A DNA stretch of 64,000 nucleotides from Ceratorhiza oryzae-sativae. Lineage: Eukaryota; Basidiomycota; Agaricomycetes; Cantharellales; Ceratobasidiaceae. A program made the translations under genes and the position numbers. The stretch lies in assembly GCA_030998015.1 (NCBI GenBank), contig JARWMV010000003.1, positions 124,001 through 188,000 on the forward strand, written 5' to 3'. Shown here piece after piece: positions 10,362-22,530 of this stretch. The notes below the pieces were generated by a model, which worked only from the letters and a program-made list of their open reading frames with translations, was not told where the DNA came from and searched no databases. The stretch's first letter is position 1. Each line of letters begins with the position of its first letter.

Positions 10362-11523
10362 CTATCTGCTGCTAATCACTCCCTTTTACAGTTGCTCTGT
10401 CTGAGGAATAAACCAGGCCCAGCTGACTTTGCCTTGGCAATCATGTGTAACTATTTGATCTAATGAAGACGAAATTGCTTTAATATCCCCCCTCCAATGT
10501 GCTGGTTTCATTGATTGTCTACAGCTTGGTCTCATGAGAAAATGTTTGGATTCCAAACTAAACCCCCATAATTTGAATCACAATGAACTGAAGTTGGAGA
10601 ATTCCAAGAACCAAGTAGCAATGTGTGAGATCTTGATTGAGACGCATACATAAACACTGACTTCGGATGGAGACTGTTCACACTGGGAAACCCTGTCTTT
10701 TCAGTCAAGAATACCTTGGCGCTATTGGATGTTCACTGTAATCCCTGCTGAACACTGCTATGGCTGTCCACCCAATGACTATGCGAGGGGCAAGCGATTG
10801 GGCTTCGGTCTCCTGGTGCCGACAGCAGGACTGGAATCAATCAACTTTTAAACTCGTCCGCTTTCCCTTGATATAGCCGGACGTTCAAAGTGGGCGATAA
10901 TGCCCATGTTCGCTCCGAGGCCCTCTCAAAGCGTCGGTGCTGGTTTTAGGCGATGGCTTGTTCGTGAGAGCTGTGCGTTTTGCCACACGCTTGCGATTGG
11001 ATGGTCTGGATTCGGGTGTACATGCGCGGCAGTTGATACAAGCCGAGCGTGCCGAGATGAGTGATTGGGACATCACGTGAGCGCACGGCGCTCGCCACGA
11101 AACACTGCCGCCGGGCATAGACCACAGACCCAAATGGCTGAAATTCAGACCCCACACAGAATATCTGCTTTGAAACCGGCGGGCCAAATGCATGCTTCTG
11201 CCCGCACTGATCAAATCCAGCCTGATTTGCCACCCAAAGGTCGCCTGACTGGTCGACATTCTAGCGCGCGCTCTCGTCGCATACAGCGTTGGCAGTCGTG
11301 TACCTCATGGTTTTGCGGGCATTGATTTCTTCTGGCCGAATTATTGCCCGCGTTCCGGCCTGTTGTATCGGTACTCGTTCTGGGGCCCAGTCGACACGGC
11401 CAAACCTCAGGTCTACCAATACAATTCGCACACCAAAATGATTGGTATATAACGCAGGTCCAATTTTCTTGGTACGTCACCCCCTCAGCATCTAACCACA
11501 CATAATCCACAACTCATACCACA
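10362..11523. other. Intergenic: end of the CpG-free zone, then upstream of GH71 gene
   Basis: CpG returns at about 10468 and is frequent afterwards. Overlapping open frames on both strands around 10.9-11.5 kb have no family signature. No gene is supported. The last hundred or so bases are probably the promoter of the GH71 gene. Confidence 0.5.
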
Positions 11524-13267
11524 ATGAGAAAGCAGGCTTGCGCTGCGCTGCTCGCCGGCGTTCTTAAAGTTGGCGCATCCCCCATCAACTTGGCAGATCC
11601 CAAAGCCGTATGTGCAAGTACCCTATTCGATTCATATACTGATAGATATTCAAGGTTTTTGCTCATGTGATTGTCGGAAACACATTCAATTACAACCCAG
11701 ACCAATGGGCCTCGGAAATTAGTCTTGCATATTCCAATTCCATCGACGTGTTTACTATGAACGTCGGGCGGGACTATTGGCAACCTGCTCAAGTCAAATC
11801 AGCGTATGATGCTGCAGCGAGGGTGGCCCCTAACTTTAAACGTGCGTTTTACAATTCGAATGCATCAACGACCGTCTGATGGGACTCACTTGATATCCCA
11901 TGTTAGTTTCAATCTCGCTCGACTTTAATTCCATTCCATGCCAAACTGTCTCTGATGGTCAATATGTTATCGACAACTTCATTACACCTATAAAATCCCA
12001 TTCTCAACGGTACATATATGGCGGGAAGACCTTTCTGTCGACCTTTGCAGGGCAGCAGTGCGCTTTTGGTCAGGGGAGCGCAGACGCCGGCTTCAAATGG
12101 TTGCTTGCCAATGCTGGCACACCGATTTACTTCATTCCAAACATTCAAATAGGAGACGCCACGCAGCTTGCAACCACTTGGAATTTCATCGACGGATATA
12201 GTAAGCATCATATCCGCAGGTCTTGTGTGAAACAATTAATGGCCGTTGCCGATAGAGTTATGGAACGCATGGCCAAAGACGAACGCAGATAATACTCAGT
12301 GGGCAGACGACGCTTGGTGGATGCAAAACGCGGCTGGGAAAGCATACTTGACGCTTGTCTCCCCTTGGTTCTTTATTCACTTGCGTGGAGACGTATGTCT
12401 TTCTCCTGCGTGAAGCGAGGGATAATCATGCTGATCACGATGACAGCCGTCGATCAATAACCGCTATTTCCGTGGCGATAATTTTGAATATCGTGCCCGG
12501 TGGCAGCAGCTCATTGAGCACCGCGACTCACTCCCTTTCGTGGAAGTCGCGACATGGAACGATTATGGAGAGTCTCATGTCCGCGACTTTCCCCCTTTGC
12601 ACTTGTCCCATTTGCTTACTGTATTTGCCTGAACTTGCAGTATATTGGCCCATTGGGCGGTAGCCCCCCTGACGGTGCAAACTATATTACTCCCGGTAAC
12701 GATCACCAAGCTTGGGCAGATTATACATCATATTATGCCACATGGTGGAAGAATGGGGCAGCTCCATCCGTTTCGGCTGACAAGGTGTATATATGGGCCC
12801 GTCCGCAACCGAAGAACTCTGCGATTTGCGCCAACGACGGAATTGGCAGTGTCACCAACGCTGATTGGGCGGACGATTTGCTATATGTTTCTGGTGAGTC
12901 TCCGTACCCCACCCGCTCCGGGCCACCTTCGCCACTGCCTTACCAAGCTCGGTCGCTGATGCATGTCACACATTTACAGCCTTCCTGAGGGCGGACGCCC
13001 AAGTGTTCTGCTACTCCGGCTCGAACAACTCGGGTACAAGGACATTTGATGCTGGTGTCAACGAATTTACTGTCCCGCTCGCGCCAGGGGGCGTTGGATG
13101 CACCGTCACGCGGCTCGGAGTGAGCGTGATCAACTATGCGCCAAGCGAGTTTACATACACAACTTCTCCTGGCGTTTGCAACGTGAGTCACTCCTCTAGT
13201 TCGAAATAGGACGGAACACTAATGTGTTATTTAGATGAACGCTTGGACTGGTATGGCGCAAGGATGA
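11524..13267 (+). CDS. GH71 alpha-1,3-glucanase (mutanase), secreted
   Basis: Eight exons fit exactly: 11524-11607, 11655-11841, 11907-12200, 12256-12392, 12447-12578, 12641-12893, 12980-13182, 13235-13267. They give 440 residues with all phases consistent. The N-terminus (MRKQACAALLAGVLKVGAS) is a signal peptide. Family blocks are present in order: VFAHVIVGNTFNY, WQPAQVKSAYDAA, SLDFNSIPC, NTQWADDAWWMQNA, VSPWFF, EVATWNDYGESH and YIGPLGG. GH71 enzymes cut alpha-1,3-glucan, a wall polymer of fungi, so roles in wall remodelling or attack on other fungi are likely. The only weak junction is exon 3/4 (12200/12256), where the local sequence departs from the family. Confidence 0.9.
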
Positions 13268-13900
13268 GATTATCTGGATACTAGATGCTGTGTGGATTGA
13301 GGGGCATTTGATTCAGGTTTCGCGAAACATTTTACATCATTGATTGTATGCGTTGTAGACATTTTAAAGATGAACGAAACGTGCTTTAACATTGGATCCA
13401 ATCACTTGGCCCGTTGATTTGGAAAATCCTGAGGGGTATGAAGTGTCGAGAGTGTGCGGGAGTAGCTACCATAGCAGAGCAGCTCAGGAAAGGTCGTTCA
13501 TTGAGCTGAGCTCTTCTGGGAATTTCCAAATTCAAAGAACCAAGATGCCAAGCCAAACTGAATTACGATGCGCCCCTTCTTGCGCGTGAAATTACCCACG
13601 TCAAAGAAGGAACGAAGTTATGATGAAGACTCATTGAATCCATGGATGATGATGAAGATTGATTGACACGGCAATTTCTAGATCAATGCCCGCGCTACGG
13701 TGCTTAGTCAGGCCCTTCATGGTCATGCATATATTACGGATATAGTAGAGTCATTGCGCGCAACGCGGTCCGGCTGATACGCCAGTAAAGTTTGCGTCGT
13801 CCAATTCAAGGCTTTGGAAAATACAAACCTTGGATTACTTTCGGTTTGTATGGAGCCAATATCAGCTTTGGACGGCAATTAGCAACGGCATCTACAGTGT
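13268..13900. other. Intergenic between two converging genes
   Basis: This holds the 3' ends of the GH71 gene (+) and the small secreted protein gene (-). A 65-residue open frame at 13392 has no support. I see nothing else. Confidence 0.5.
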
Positions 13901-14456
13901 CTATCCGACTTGACTTGCCTGATGATAATCATATTTGCCTGTTCGCACGGCGACCAACTTTGGCTGATCGAGATATGGAATTGCGATCCTATCGAGGAAG
14001 TGAGCCTTTGAAGTTGCTGAAGCTAGTTATATCATACCTGAATGTCCCTCGGTTATCAGGTACAAGTCGAAAGCGGGTCGGGGCAGCCACAAGCACAAGC
14101 GGCGTGCTTATAGTCGGATTTTCCTCGTAACCCGCATACTTCATTGCATCCTCATTCCACAGAGCGGTTGTGTTATCAGTTGCATTGAAACCAACGGTCA
14201 TCTACTACAGAAACCAAAATAAGATTATAGCCGTAGCGAAATTCATCGTTTGACTCGCCCGTTGATGATATGACACGTATCCGGACAAAACAGTCATCTG
14301 CGCCATGACGTTTGAACCAGCTACTGTCATAGAGGTATTCGCATTGAACGGGTTGACTTCGGCGATATGATAGGTGCCGTTGTTCTCGGGTGAAAATAAC
14401 TGGGCGGTGGTCCCAGCAATAAACCCAGCGAGAAGAGCGATTGTTGTAAGTTTCAT
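13901..14456 (-). CDS. Small secreted protein of unknown function, cysteine-free
   Basis: Read on the minus strand, three exons (14456-14277, 14201-14038, 13988-13901) join in phase to 143 residues. The ATG at 14456 opens a clear signal peptide (MKLTTIALLAGFIAGTTAQ). The first exon could not start further upstream, because the preceding in-frame codon pair lacks an ATG. The mature part has several N-X-S/T sites (NNGT, NANTS, FNATD, DNTT) and no cysteine, unlike many fungal effectors. Repeated hydrophobic beta-like runs (TPLVLVAAP, KLVAVRT) suggest a compact beta fold. I recognise no family. Gene shape, signal peptide and clean splicing support a real gene. Confidence 0.72.
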
Positions 14457-15059
14457 GATCGTACGCAAGGCGAGGCCTACGGGATGGCTTGGGAGCTGCG
14501 CTTGGGTACAAATGGGAATGTGAAAGGCGGGGTGAGGGTGTTTGGCCGAAGAGAACGCGTTCGGCTCGGTTGCATTTATTTATCATGTCAATTATTTTCA
14601 TCGAGCGGCTCGAAGACACAAGAAGTAGTTATCCCTATTGGGACTATGTATTGGTACTCTGGTCAACTGATCGTCGAGGACCACGAAAGACCCGGTAGAG
14701 TGTAACGCTCAGCCGAAAAGAAGTGTAATTAATCTCTCGGTCAATTTATCATGCCACAGCCGCCAAGAACTGTGGCCGGCTCGTCCGTGAAGAAGCTCGG
14801 TATCCGAGATGTCTTAGCCCAGTATGATTGAAACTAAGATTTACCAAGGTTTGTGGACTTCGTCATTGGCTGGTCTCGAAAGAAGAGTCTATCGAGTCGC
14901 CCAACAGATCTGCGATTGATCCTATGCCAACCGCCTGGCGCTTCGCTTGTTCAGCTGACCCACAACAAATGGACATCACCAGAACTCGATCAACGATCGG
15001 AACTGGGATAGGAAGATAGCCAGCAGCCATGCTTATCTCTCGTATTCCTCACCACCACC
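14457..15059. promoter_or_regulatory. Divergent promoter region, secreted protein / urease
   Basis: About 600 bases separate the start of the minus-strand secreted protein from the urease start. The perfect palindrome GAACGCGTTC lies at 14553-14562 and contains the ACGCGT core known as a cell-cycle box in yeasts. That is only a motif match. No gene is supported in between. Confidence 0.4.
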
Positions 15060-18000
15060 ATGAGGTTTGTTAGCACTCAATTGCTGAATATATCTGATGT
15101 GTTTGCTCTAGACTGCCCCCTCGCGAGCACGACAAACTCTTGTTGCACCAACTTGGCTCTCTAGCCCAAAAACGACTCGCCCGAGGGGTCAAGCTCAACT
15201 TGACCGAGGCCACTGCACTGATAGCGTCTCAGCTGCACGAGTATATTCGAGATGGGAAGCACAACGTGGCCGAACTCATGCAGCTTGGCAAAGAGATGCT
15301 CGGCCGCCGCCACGTCCTGCCCAGCGTACCCACCTTGCTTCACGAGATTCAGGTCGAGGGCACATTTACCGACGGGTGAGTTGCCTCTCTGGAACTCCAA
15401 GCAAGTGCCACTAATTTTTGAGGTTAGCGTGTTTCTCGTGACGGTTCATAACCCGATCTCTTCTTTCTCGGGCAATCTATCCATCGCTCTCTACGGTTCT
15501 TTCCTCCCGATTCCCGGCGATGACCTCTTTCCACTCGAGGATGCGGCACTATACTCGAGCTCTGCTGCACCTGGCGCTGTCGTTGTACGCCGTGAACCCA
15601 TTGTGATTAACGAAAATCGGGAACGTATTCGGCTGCGTGTGACAAACGGAGGAGATCGTCCCATCCAGGTTTGTAGACACGATTTAGGCCACTATACGAC
15701 ATACTCATCCCAAGAAACAGGTCGGTTCACACTACCACTTTATCGAAACAAATCCAGCTCTCGACTTTGATCGCGCCAAAGCGTATGGGAAGCGTCTGGA
15801 CATTCCAGCCGGTACAGCCGTACGTTTTCGAACCTGGAGACGTCAAGAGCGTGAATCTCGTTAGTATCGGTGGCGCTCGGATCATCTCGGGTGGTAATTC
15901 ACTTGCGACAGGTGTGTGCCATATGCGGATGACCATACGCCAATGTTCTGAACTCGGTGGTGCTTCAGGTCCTATTGATTCAACGTCGGTGGATTCGATC
16001 ATTACCACGCTTGCTCAACGTGGGTTTGCGCACACGCCCGAGCCTGGCGCATTGACAATCTCTGATCCAACCACGGTGTCGCGCAATACCTATGCCAGCA
16101 TGTTTGGGCCTACTCTCGGGGATCGCGTACGTTTGGGCGACACGAGTTTGTGGATCGAGGTGGAAAAGGATTATGTGAGCTCACTTCGAAGCCGTGGATG
16201 TTTCGGTCATAACTAGGATTATTTTCAGACTTTTTATGGAGACGAATGCAAGTTTGGCGGAGGGAAAGTCTTACGTGAGGGAATGGGTCAAGCAACGAAT
16301 CGCTCGCACGAAAAGGCTCTTGATCTTGTCATCACCAACGCACTCGTCATTGATTGGTCTGGAATTTACAAAGTAATCCCGTCCTTCCCCTTGTCGGAAC
16401 TAGACTGAAACAAACTTGGATCGCAGGCTGATATTGGCGTACGTGGAGGAAAAATTGTCGGAATCGGCAAGGCCGGCAACCCAGACATTATGCAAGTCGA
16501 AGACCCGAATATGGTCGTTGGTGCCAGCACTGAAGTCATCGCTGGAGAAAAACTGATTCTCACTGCGGGAGCTGTCGATGCCCATGTTCACTATATTTGT
16601 CCACAACAATGGCAAGAGGTAGGTTTACCCTTGTTCTTCCTCATTCTTCGTTGCCGACTGAGAAATAGGCAATTGCGTCCGGTACCACGACCCTCATCGG
16701 AGGTGGCACTGGTCCGGCGGCTGGAACGAACGCAACCACCTGTACACCCTCGCCATTCTACATGCGTCATATGCTCGCCGCCACCGACTCGATCCCAATC
16801 AATTTCTTGTTCACCGGTAAAGGAAACGATGCAGGGCCCGAGGCGCTGGAGGATATTGTCAAGGCTGGCGCGGCTGGGCTCAAGTTGCATGAGGACTGGG
16901 GATCGACCCCGGCTGCGATCAAGAACTGCTTGGACGTGGGGGATAAATATGATGTTCAGGTGAGCCGGGGTGAGTGTGCGGCGATCAGGGAATAATAATA
17001 TCTCCTAGGTTAATATTCATACCGATACGCTCAATGAGAGTGGTTTCGTTGAGAGTTCGTCGTTTCAGTCGTTAATCTCGATAAATGCTAATTTATTTCA
17101 CTACAGGCACCATTGCGGCATTCGAAGGCCGGACGATCCACACTTATCACACTGAAGGTGCTGGTGGCGGACACGCCCCCGATATCATTGTTGTGTGCGA
17201 ACAAGAAAACGTTCTTCCTTCGTCAACTAACCCAACCCGTCCATTCACGCGAAACACGTTGGACGAGCATCTAGACGTACGCATCAAACCCCCGAAATTA
17301 CCACTCACCGTGACTAACCATGGATACCCAGATGCTAATGGTATGCCACCATCTGGACAAAAACATCCCAGAAGATCTAGCCTTTGCCGAGTCCCGTATC
17401 CGAGCCGAGACCATCGCCGCCGAGGACGTTTTGCACGACACGGGTGCGATCTCGATGATTTCGTCCGATTCGCAAGCGATGGGTCGTGTGGGCGAGGTTG
17501 TCTCCCGGACATGGCGTACCGCGTCGAAAATGCGTGAGATACTTGGGCCGCTGTCTAGCGAGGGCGACGAAGATGGCAAGGATAACGTTCGTGTGAAGCG
17601 ATACGTGAGCAAGTATACTATCAACCCGTGAGTCTGGCATTGGGGAGGATAAAGCGAGAGGCTGAGGAACCTGGTTCGCTAGGGCTATTACCCATGGAAT
17701 CAGTCACCTCGTAGGCCAAGTTAAAGTTGGAAATCTAGCTGATTTGGTGCTTTGGCGCCCCGAAAATTTTGGCGCCAAGCCCGAAATGGTTCTCAAGTCT
17801 GGTGTGATTGCATGGGCACAAGTAAGTGTCAATTATTACTTTCGGTGTACTTGGATTCAACCGCGATGCAAGATGGGAGACGCGAACGCATCAATCCCAA
17901 CGGTCCAACCGGTTTACTCTCGACCTATGTGGGGCGCTTACGCTGGCTCCGCAGCGCTCAACTCAGTGGCGTTTGTCTCCGAAATATCGATCACATCAGG

Positions 18001-18258
18001 CATGTTCAGGCGTTCGTTCGTTATTTTGCTTCTGACATGTTGCTATTTGAAGGCGTTATCGAATCATACGGGCTTTCCAAACGTGCAGAGGCGGTGGTAG
18101 GCTGCCGAGCCGTCAAGAAAAAGGACATGAAATGGAACGACTCAACGCCCAAGATGAAAGTCGATCCGGAGACCTATGCGGTGCATGCTGACGGGGTGTT
18201 GGCGGATATCGCCCCTGCTGAAAAACTTCCACTGACGAGGACGTATAACGTGTTTTGA
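15060..18258 (+). CDS. ure1: Urease (single-chain, nickel)
   Basis: Thirteen exons fit in phase and give 854 residues, close to the usual 830-840 of fungal ureases: 15060-15064, 15112-15375, 15428-15668, 15721-16174, 16229-16372, 16427-16618, 16669-16959, 17009-17054, 17107-17276, 17332-17627, 17693-17821, 17873-17999, 18053-18258. The first exon is only five bases (ATGAG). Gamma, beta and alpha parts are fused in order ([17 protein letters not shown] start). Active-site blocks are complete: [11 protein letters not shown], the lysine that is carbamylated in [37 protein letters not shown] and the flap MVCHHLDKN. It hydrolyses urea to ammonia and carbamate in the cytosol and needs separate nickel-insertion proteins not seen here. 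The last intron begins GC, not GT. Confidence 0.97.
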
Positions 18259-18368
18259 GTGAACTTGTGTGGCAAGCAAGTGTCAAACATGGGTTTTAAA
18301 TTTCATTTCACCGGTTAATTGTATGCGTGATTCCGAGCTGCGTTACTGGGAAAGGAACCCACACATTT

Positions 18369-21300
18369 CTAGATCTCCTTTAGTTCGTGTTCATGGGCCT
18401 TTCTCCAAGCTGCTAGCCATTGGGCAACATCGTCACGCGACCGGTTTAACCATTTGGCATTTGCCCGAATCGATTCTAATGTCTACAACAAAGTCGAATG
18501 CGGTGAAAAGGCAAGAATGCGGTGTCTCATAAAGCTTACCTGAGCCAAAACCAAATGGACCTTAGATGTGTCTTTGCCTTTGAAGAATTCCTCGATGTCA
18601 TGAGCATCTTCTTCGTTCGTGAGTTTCTCGAAAGCTCCCTTGACCAAGTTGACAAAAGTCAGGTTTCCTCCCAATCGCGTGAAGAGCTAGAACGAGGGTC
18701 AATCCTAATGCGTTCAAGTGGTGCATGTAGCTAACCGTATCATAGTTTTCCTTAAAGAATGTTACCAAGCGACGGCGGTTGGCATGAGGAAGAACCGAGA
18801 GCCCCTAAAACATAGGGGTCAGACTGGTGACAAAAGGCATATCATCTGCAGCGTGATACTCACAGAAAAGTAGTATCCTAAATCCTGGTCTTTAACCTGA
18901 GTACGGTATTGGGATTGAGACGATGAGCGCGTTTATTCTTTTCGAGAAACAGATGTATTTCTTACGTCCGTTGTCATATAATCCAGAGTTTCCTGGACCA
19001 ATATCTCATCTCGGGCCGCCGTGAGAGCCAGTCTGGGTGGCCGACAAGGTTACAGCCCACGTATCATAGGCTAACGAAAGCAACTCACATGGCGGAAACC
19101 TTTGCTGACGGGTTCGGAGGATTCACGACCATCTAGTTGTCGGCATGTTCGTGAGTGCGGGTATCGGCTTTTAAACACTTCTGCTCACATTTTTGATAGC
19201 ATCATACTCTTTCCGTGTCCCATGCATCACTGCCATCCGATAGGTTATACGTTGTATATTGACAGGTATGGAATCCCTGTTCCCGCTTTCAAGGGACTTT
19301 TGGAAGCGATCACGCAACTCTTGGACCACACTACATTACATTACATTACATTGAGTAGGGTTATGTGGACGGATGCATATACTCACGGTTTACTGTTAGC
19401 GAGCGCGCACTGTCGTACACTAGGTGGACGATTAGAAAACTAAGCAAAAGATTATAAGCGTAGGGAACTCACGCAAGCGTTCGGAGGAGGTGAATATCCG
19501 GGGACTCATCATCTTTGAACTCATACCCAAGGATCTTGACTATTGGGTAAAACAAGAACTGGCACAAATTGGAAATTGTCAGAATTTTCAATATATGAAA
19601 GTTAGTGTAAACTCACTCGGCGGAACGCGCGAATGTCACCCAGGACTTCGGTGGGTTGTTCCCACCAGACCTATTAGACAGACTAATCAGCACCACAAAA
19701 TATTGTTTGATAAGTTACTCACGCTCTCTAGTGTGGATAGGTGTTCACCAATGTTATCCCACACGAGATCTATCATTAGGACAAGTTAGATGGCATATTC
19801 ATCAATAAAGATGATCGACACTGACAATCCAACTTCCCTCGCATAGCGAGCATTATCTCCAAACCCCCACTCGTTTTGCCATATCCGGCACTAGCCAGCG
19901 CGGTTGCGTCCGACACGAGTTCGGCTCTGTCCTCCAAGCTCAGTGCGCTTCCTTCTTTAGACGCCTCTTTTCCGAGCTGCCGAAGACACTCAGCACTGTA
20001 TGCAACCCGATAAACACCGGCTGCTCCAGAATTCAGCTTCCACAGCTTGGTTGTATCCACAGGTATATAAGCTTCTCGTTCAGTTAGAGTCAACTTCTTG
20101 TCGAGGACTGCATTGCCATTCGAATCGACAGTAAGTAGGAAGAGGGGTATGTGCCATATCGTCTTGTTTTCCTCTTCCGTAGCATCCCCAGTTGCCAGAA
20201 ATCTATCCTGCCTGACTCTTATACCACCTAGCACTTCCGTCACAGTGAGAAGAGGGAATCCAATCCGATATATCCAGTGACTAATAAAGCCATCTATATC
20301 AACCCCAGTTGCCTCGCTTATAGCATCCCAGAGATCCTTCGGGTCACCATTGCCGTAGAGATTCTTTTTGAGATATTTGGAAGTTCCCAACAAGAATGAT
20401 TCATTCCCAACGTATTGGGACAACATACGAAGCACAGAGGCGGCCTTGGAGTACGACAAAGAGTCGAACAGCTGGCTGGCAAGGTTCGGGTCGGAGGTTT
20501 CTACATTGATGGGATGGGATGAGCGCTGCGCGTCAAGCTCGAGGGCAGGCATAAGATGATCCGAGAAGAAATTAGTGTGTAGATTCCATTCTGGGAATAT
20601 GTCGTCGAGCACTATCACCTCTCCTACAATCGTAGCGAAACCTTCCTTCAGCCAGAGTGAAGACCACGTATTCATCGTGACGATATCACCAAACCACATG
20701 TGCGCACATTCATGGCTCTCTGTTGCCGCGATGTTTTGTTTGTCGCGTAGATTGGATCCCTTTTCATCGTATAATAGCGAATTCGTCCGCCCAGTTATAA
20801 GTCCCCAATTTTCCATTGCACCACTATCAAAATCATGCGCAACAAGAGTGTCGAGTTTGGGAAGGGGATATTCAACGTCAAACTTCTTTTCGTAAATGGG
20901 AAGGACTTTCGCTTTGATGTCGAGAGCAAACTAGGTATGAACGTAAGTCGCACATCCTATTCCTTTAGGTTCAAAACTTACTTGGGCCTGATGAATGATA
21001 TCTTCCGGCTGGGCTCTGCTTAGTGAAATTCCAGGGAGGCGATTAATCGCTTACCATATATGCGTAGTGTACGAACTGCACCGCTTAGCGGTGACGTGTA
21101 AGATGTTTCGAGGTGCTGAAAGTGGCCGTTCGCAAAAGCTACCAAATAGGATGACATCTTATACAACTCGATGAGTTTTATCCACCTGTTTCCAGGAAAT
21201 AAACTTACTGGCGGGGTTGTATCGAAGCATGTGACTTTCCATTCGTTTACATCGGACACTTTGCCCCGAAGATACGATATAGCTGGTTCGCGCTCCGGCA

Positions 21301-22036
21301 AGTCGTGGGCAAGAGGACATTCGTTAATGACGCACATATTGGATAAGGCAACCGTATCTTTGCGAGAGACCATAGTGATCGAGTACGTGGCCTTGATCGA
21401 AGGCTCATCCCAACAGGGGAACGCAGTGCGCGCACTAATCGGCTCAAACTGCGTCAGAGAGTATGGGCTGGGTGGCAAATCAAGAGATGTTAGAACTATT
21501 TGCCACCATACGACCAACGGCATACCGAGTTGAGCCATTGTATGGTGCATATGAGACATAGTAGCCTAACACTCGTAAGTGGCAAACCGATCAAGGTTAC
21601 GTTAGTTTCACTTACCTGCCATGCTATTAGAAAGTCTTCCTGCGAATGGAACACACATCCTGACACGACGTCCTCTAGCAACAGGAGTGTTAATTGAAAC
21701 AGACACCCGCTGAAGCTCTTCATCTCCTGTGATGACTGGCGTATCATGAATGCGCTGACCATCGATTGAGATCGAGGTATTCTTCTTGTCTATCCAGAGA
21801 TTCGAGGAGTTGAACGTAACGCGCTTGAGTTCGTCAGCATAGACGTCAAAGCTAATGAGAAAATTCAGCCCACAATCCCACTTTGAGCGAGACATGTTGC
21901 CTCACTGAGCTATAGCGAACCCAACAAAAGTAAGCTGTTCAAGATCTGTGATAATGAAAAGCTGGTAATGGACAAGATGAATGTCTCGCGGAAGGCGAAA
22001 TTTATCATCAGAGTTTTTCTCTTTGGATAGATCCAT
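18369..22036 (-). CDS. M1-family zinc aminopeptidase (puromycin-sensitive type)
   Basis: The gene starts at ATG 22036 (MDLSKEKNSDDKFRLPRDIH). The first exon ends at 21906 and exon 2 runs 21851-21616, then further short exons follow. Diagnostic blocks are QFEPISARTAFPCWDEP, the GAMENWGL substrate-binding motif, the zinc site HECAHMWFGD with the following LKEGFA, and the YSKAASVLRML region. The C-terminal ERAP1-like helical domain closes with NLVKGAFEKL, FFKGKDTSK and TLESIRANAKWL before a TAG at 18369-18371. It trims N-terminal residues from peptides in the cytosol. I resolved the N-terminal and last exons; some middle exons around 18.7-19.8 kb remain approximate. An (ATTAC)n microsatellite sits in an intron near 19325-19350. 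Confidence 0.92.
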
Positions 22037-22530
22037 AATCGATTAGCAAAAGAGAAAATATTGTCGTTGCAAGAAAGCCACCTCCGTATTTAAGCTTTCC
22101 AAAAAGAATGCCGACATGCCTCGTAACCACATGGACGCCGCTAAAACGTTGATTTTGTCACGTTGAGGGGCGATGAATTGAACTTTTATGGCATAAGAAT
22201 CCTCGCCGTGATATATGGCTAGTGCGTAACCCGTGTGAGTATTCCCAGTTGGACAAGTGAGGCGCAGACGCAATTTCCGGTCTGATCCGGTTCCAAGATT
22301 TATCACGTGAATAACCAACTTAGTCTAAATTCAAACTTGTGTCATGCGTTCAGTTCGCGTCTTCAGGATCTGTCCCAATTATAGGTGCTTCTCAAAAGAC
22401 TCTTTTGAGAGCGCAAAAATTATAATTCCCCAGCGACATGACTCACCGTTACGTGTGCAATTTGGGCTTTCACATTCTGCTTTGTGACATCATCATCCCA
22501 AGAAGCAAATCCATTTGCAGGACCGATATA
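22037..22530. other. Spacer / probable aminopeptidase promoter
   Basis: Between the stop of the caspase-domain gene and the start of the aminopeptidase, both on the minus strand. A 91-residue minus frame at 22043-22318 lacks family features and is best read as untranslated leader or chance. Confidence 0.4.

Noticed and set aside
10885..11510. Several overlapping frames on both strands before the GH71 gene
   Set aside because: No family words, no consistent splice pattern, and each is opposed by an equally long frame on the other strand.
21893..21895. ATG at MSRSKWD as start of the aminopeptidase
   Set aside because: This ATG is in an intron. Splicing 21906 to 21851 restores FVGFAIAHFDVYADEL, and the true N-terminus RLPRDIHLVHYQL lies upstream.
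22043..22318. 91-residue minus-strand frame as separate gene
   Set aside because: It lies in the short spacer upstream of the aminopeptidase start, with no known blocks; more likely leader sequence.
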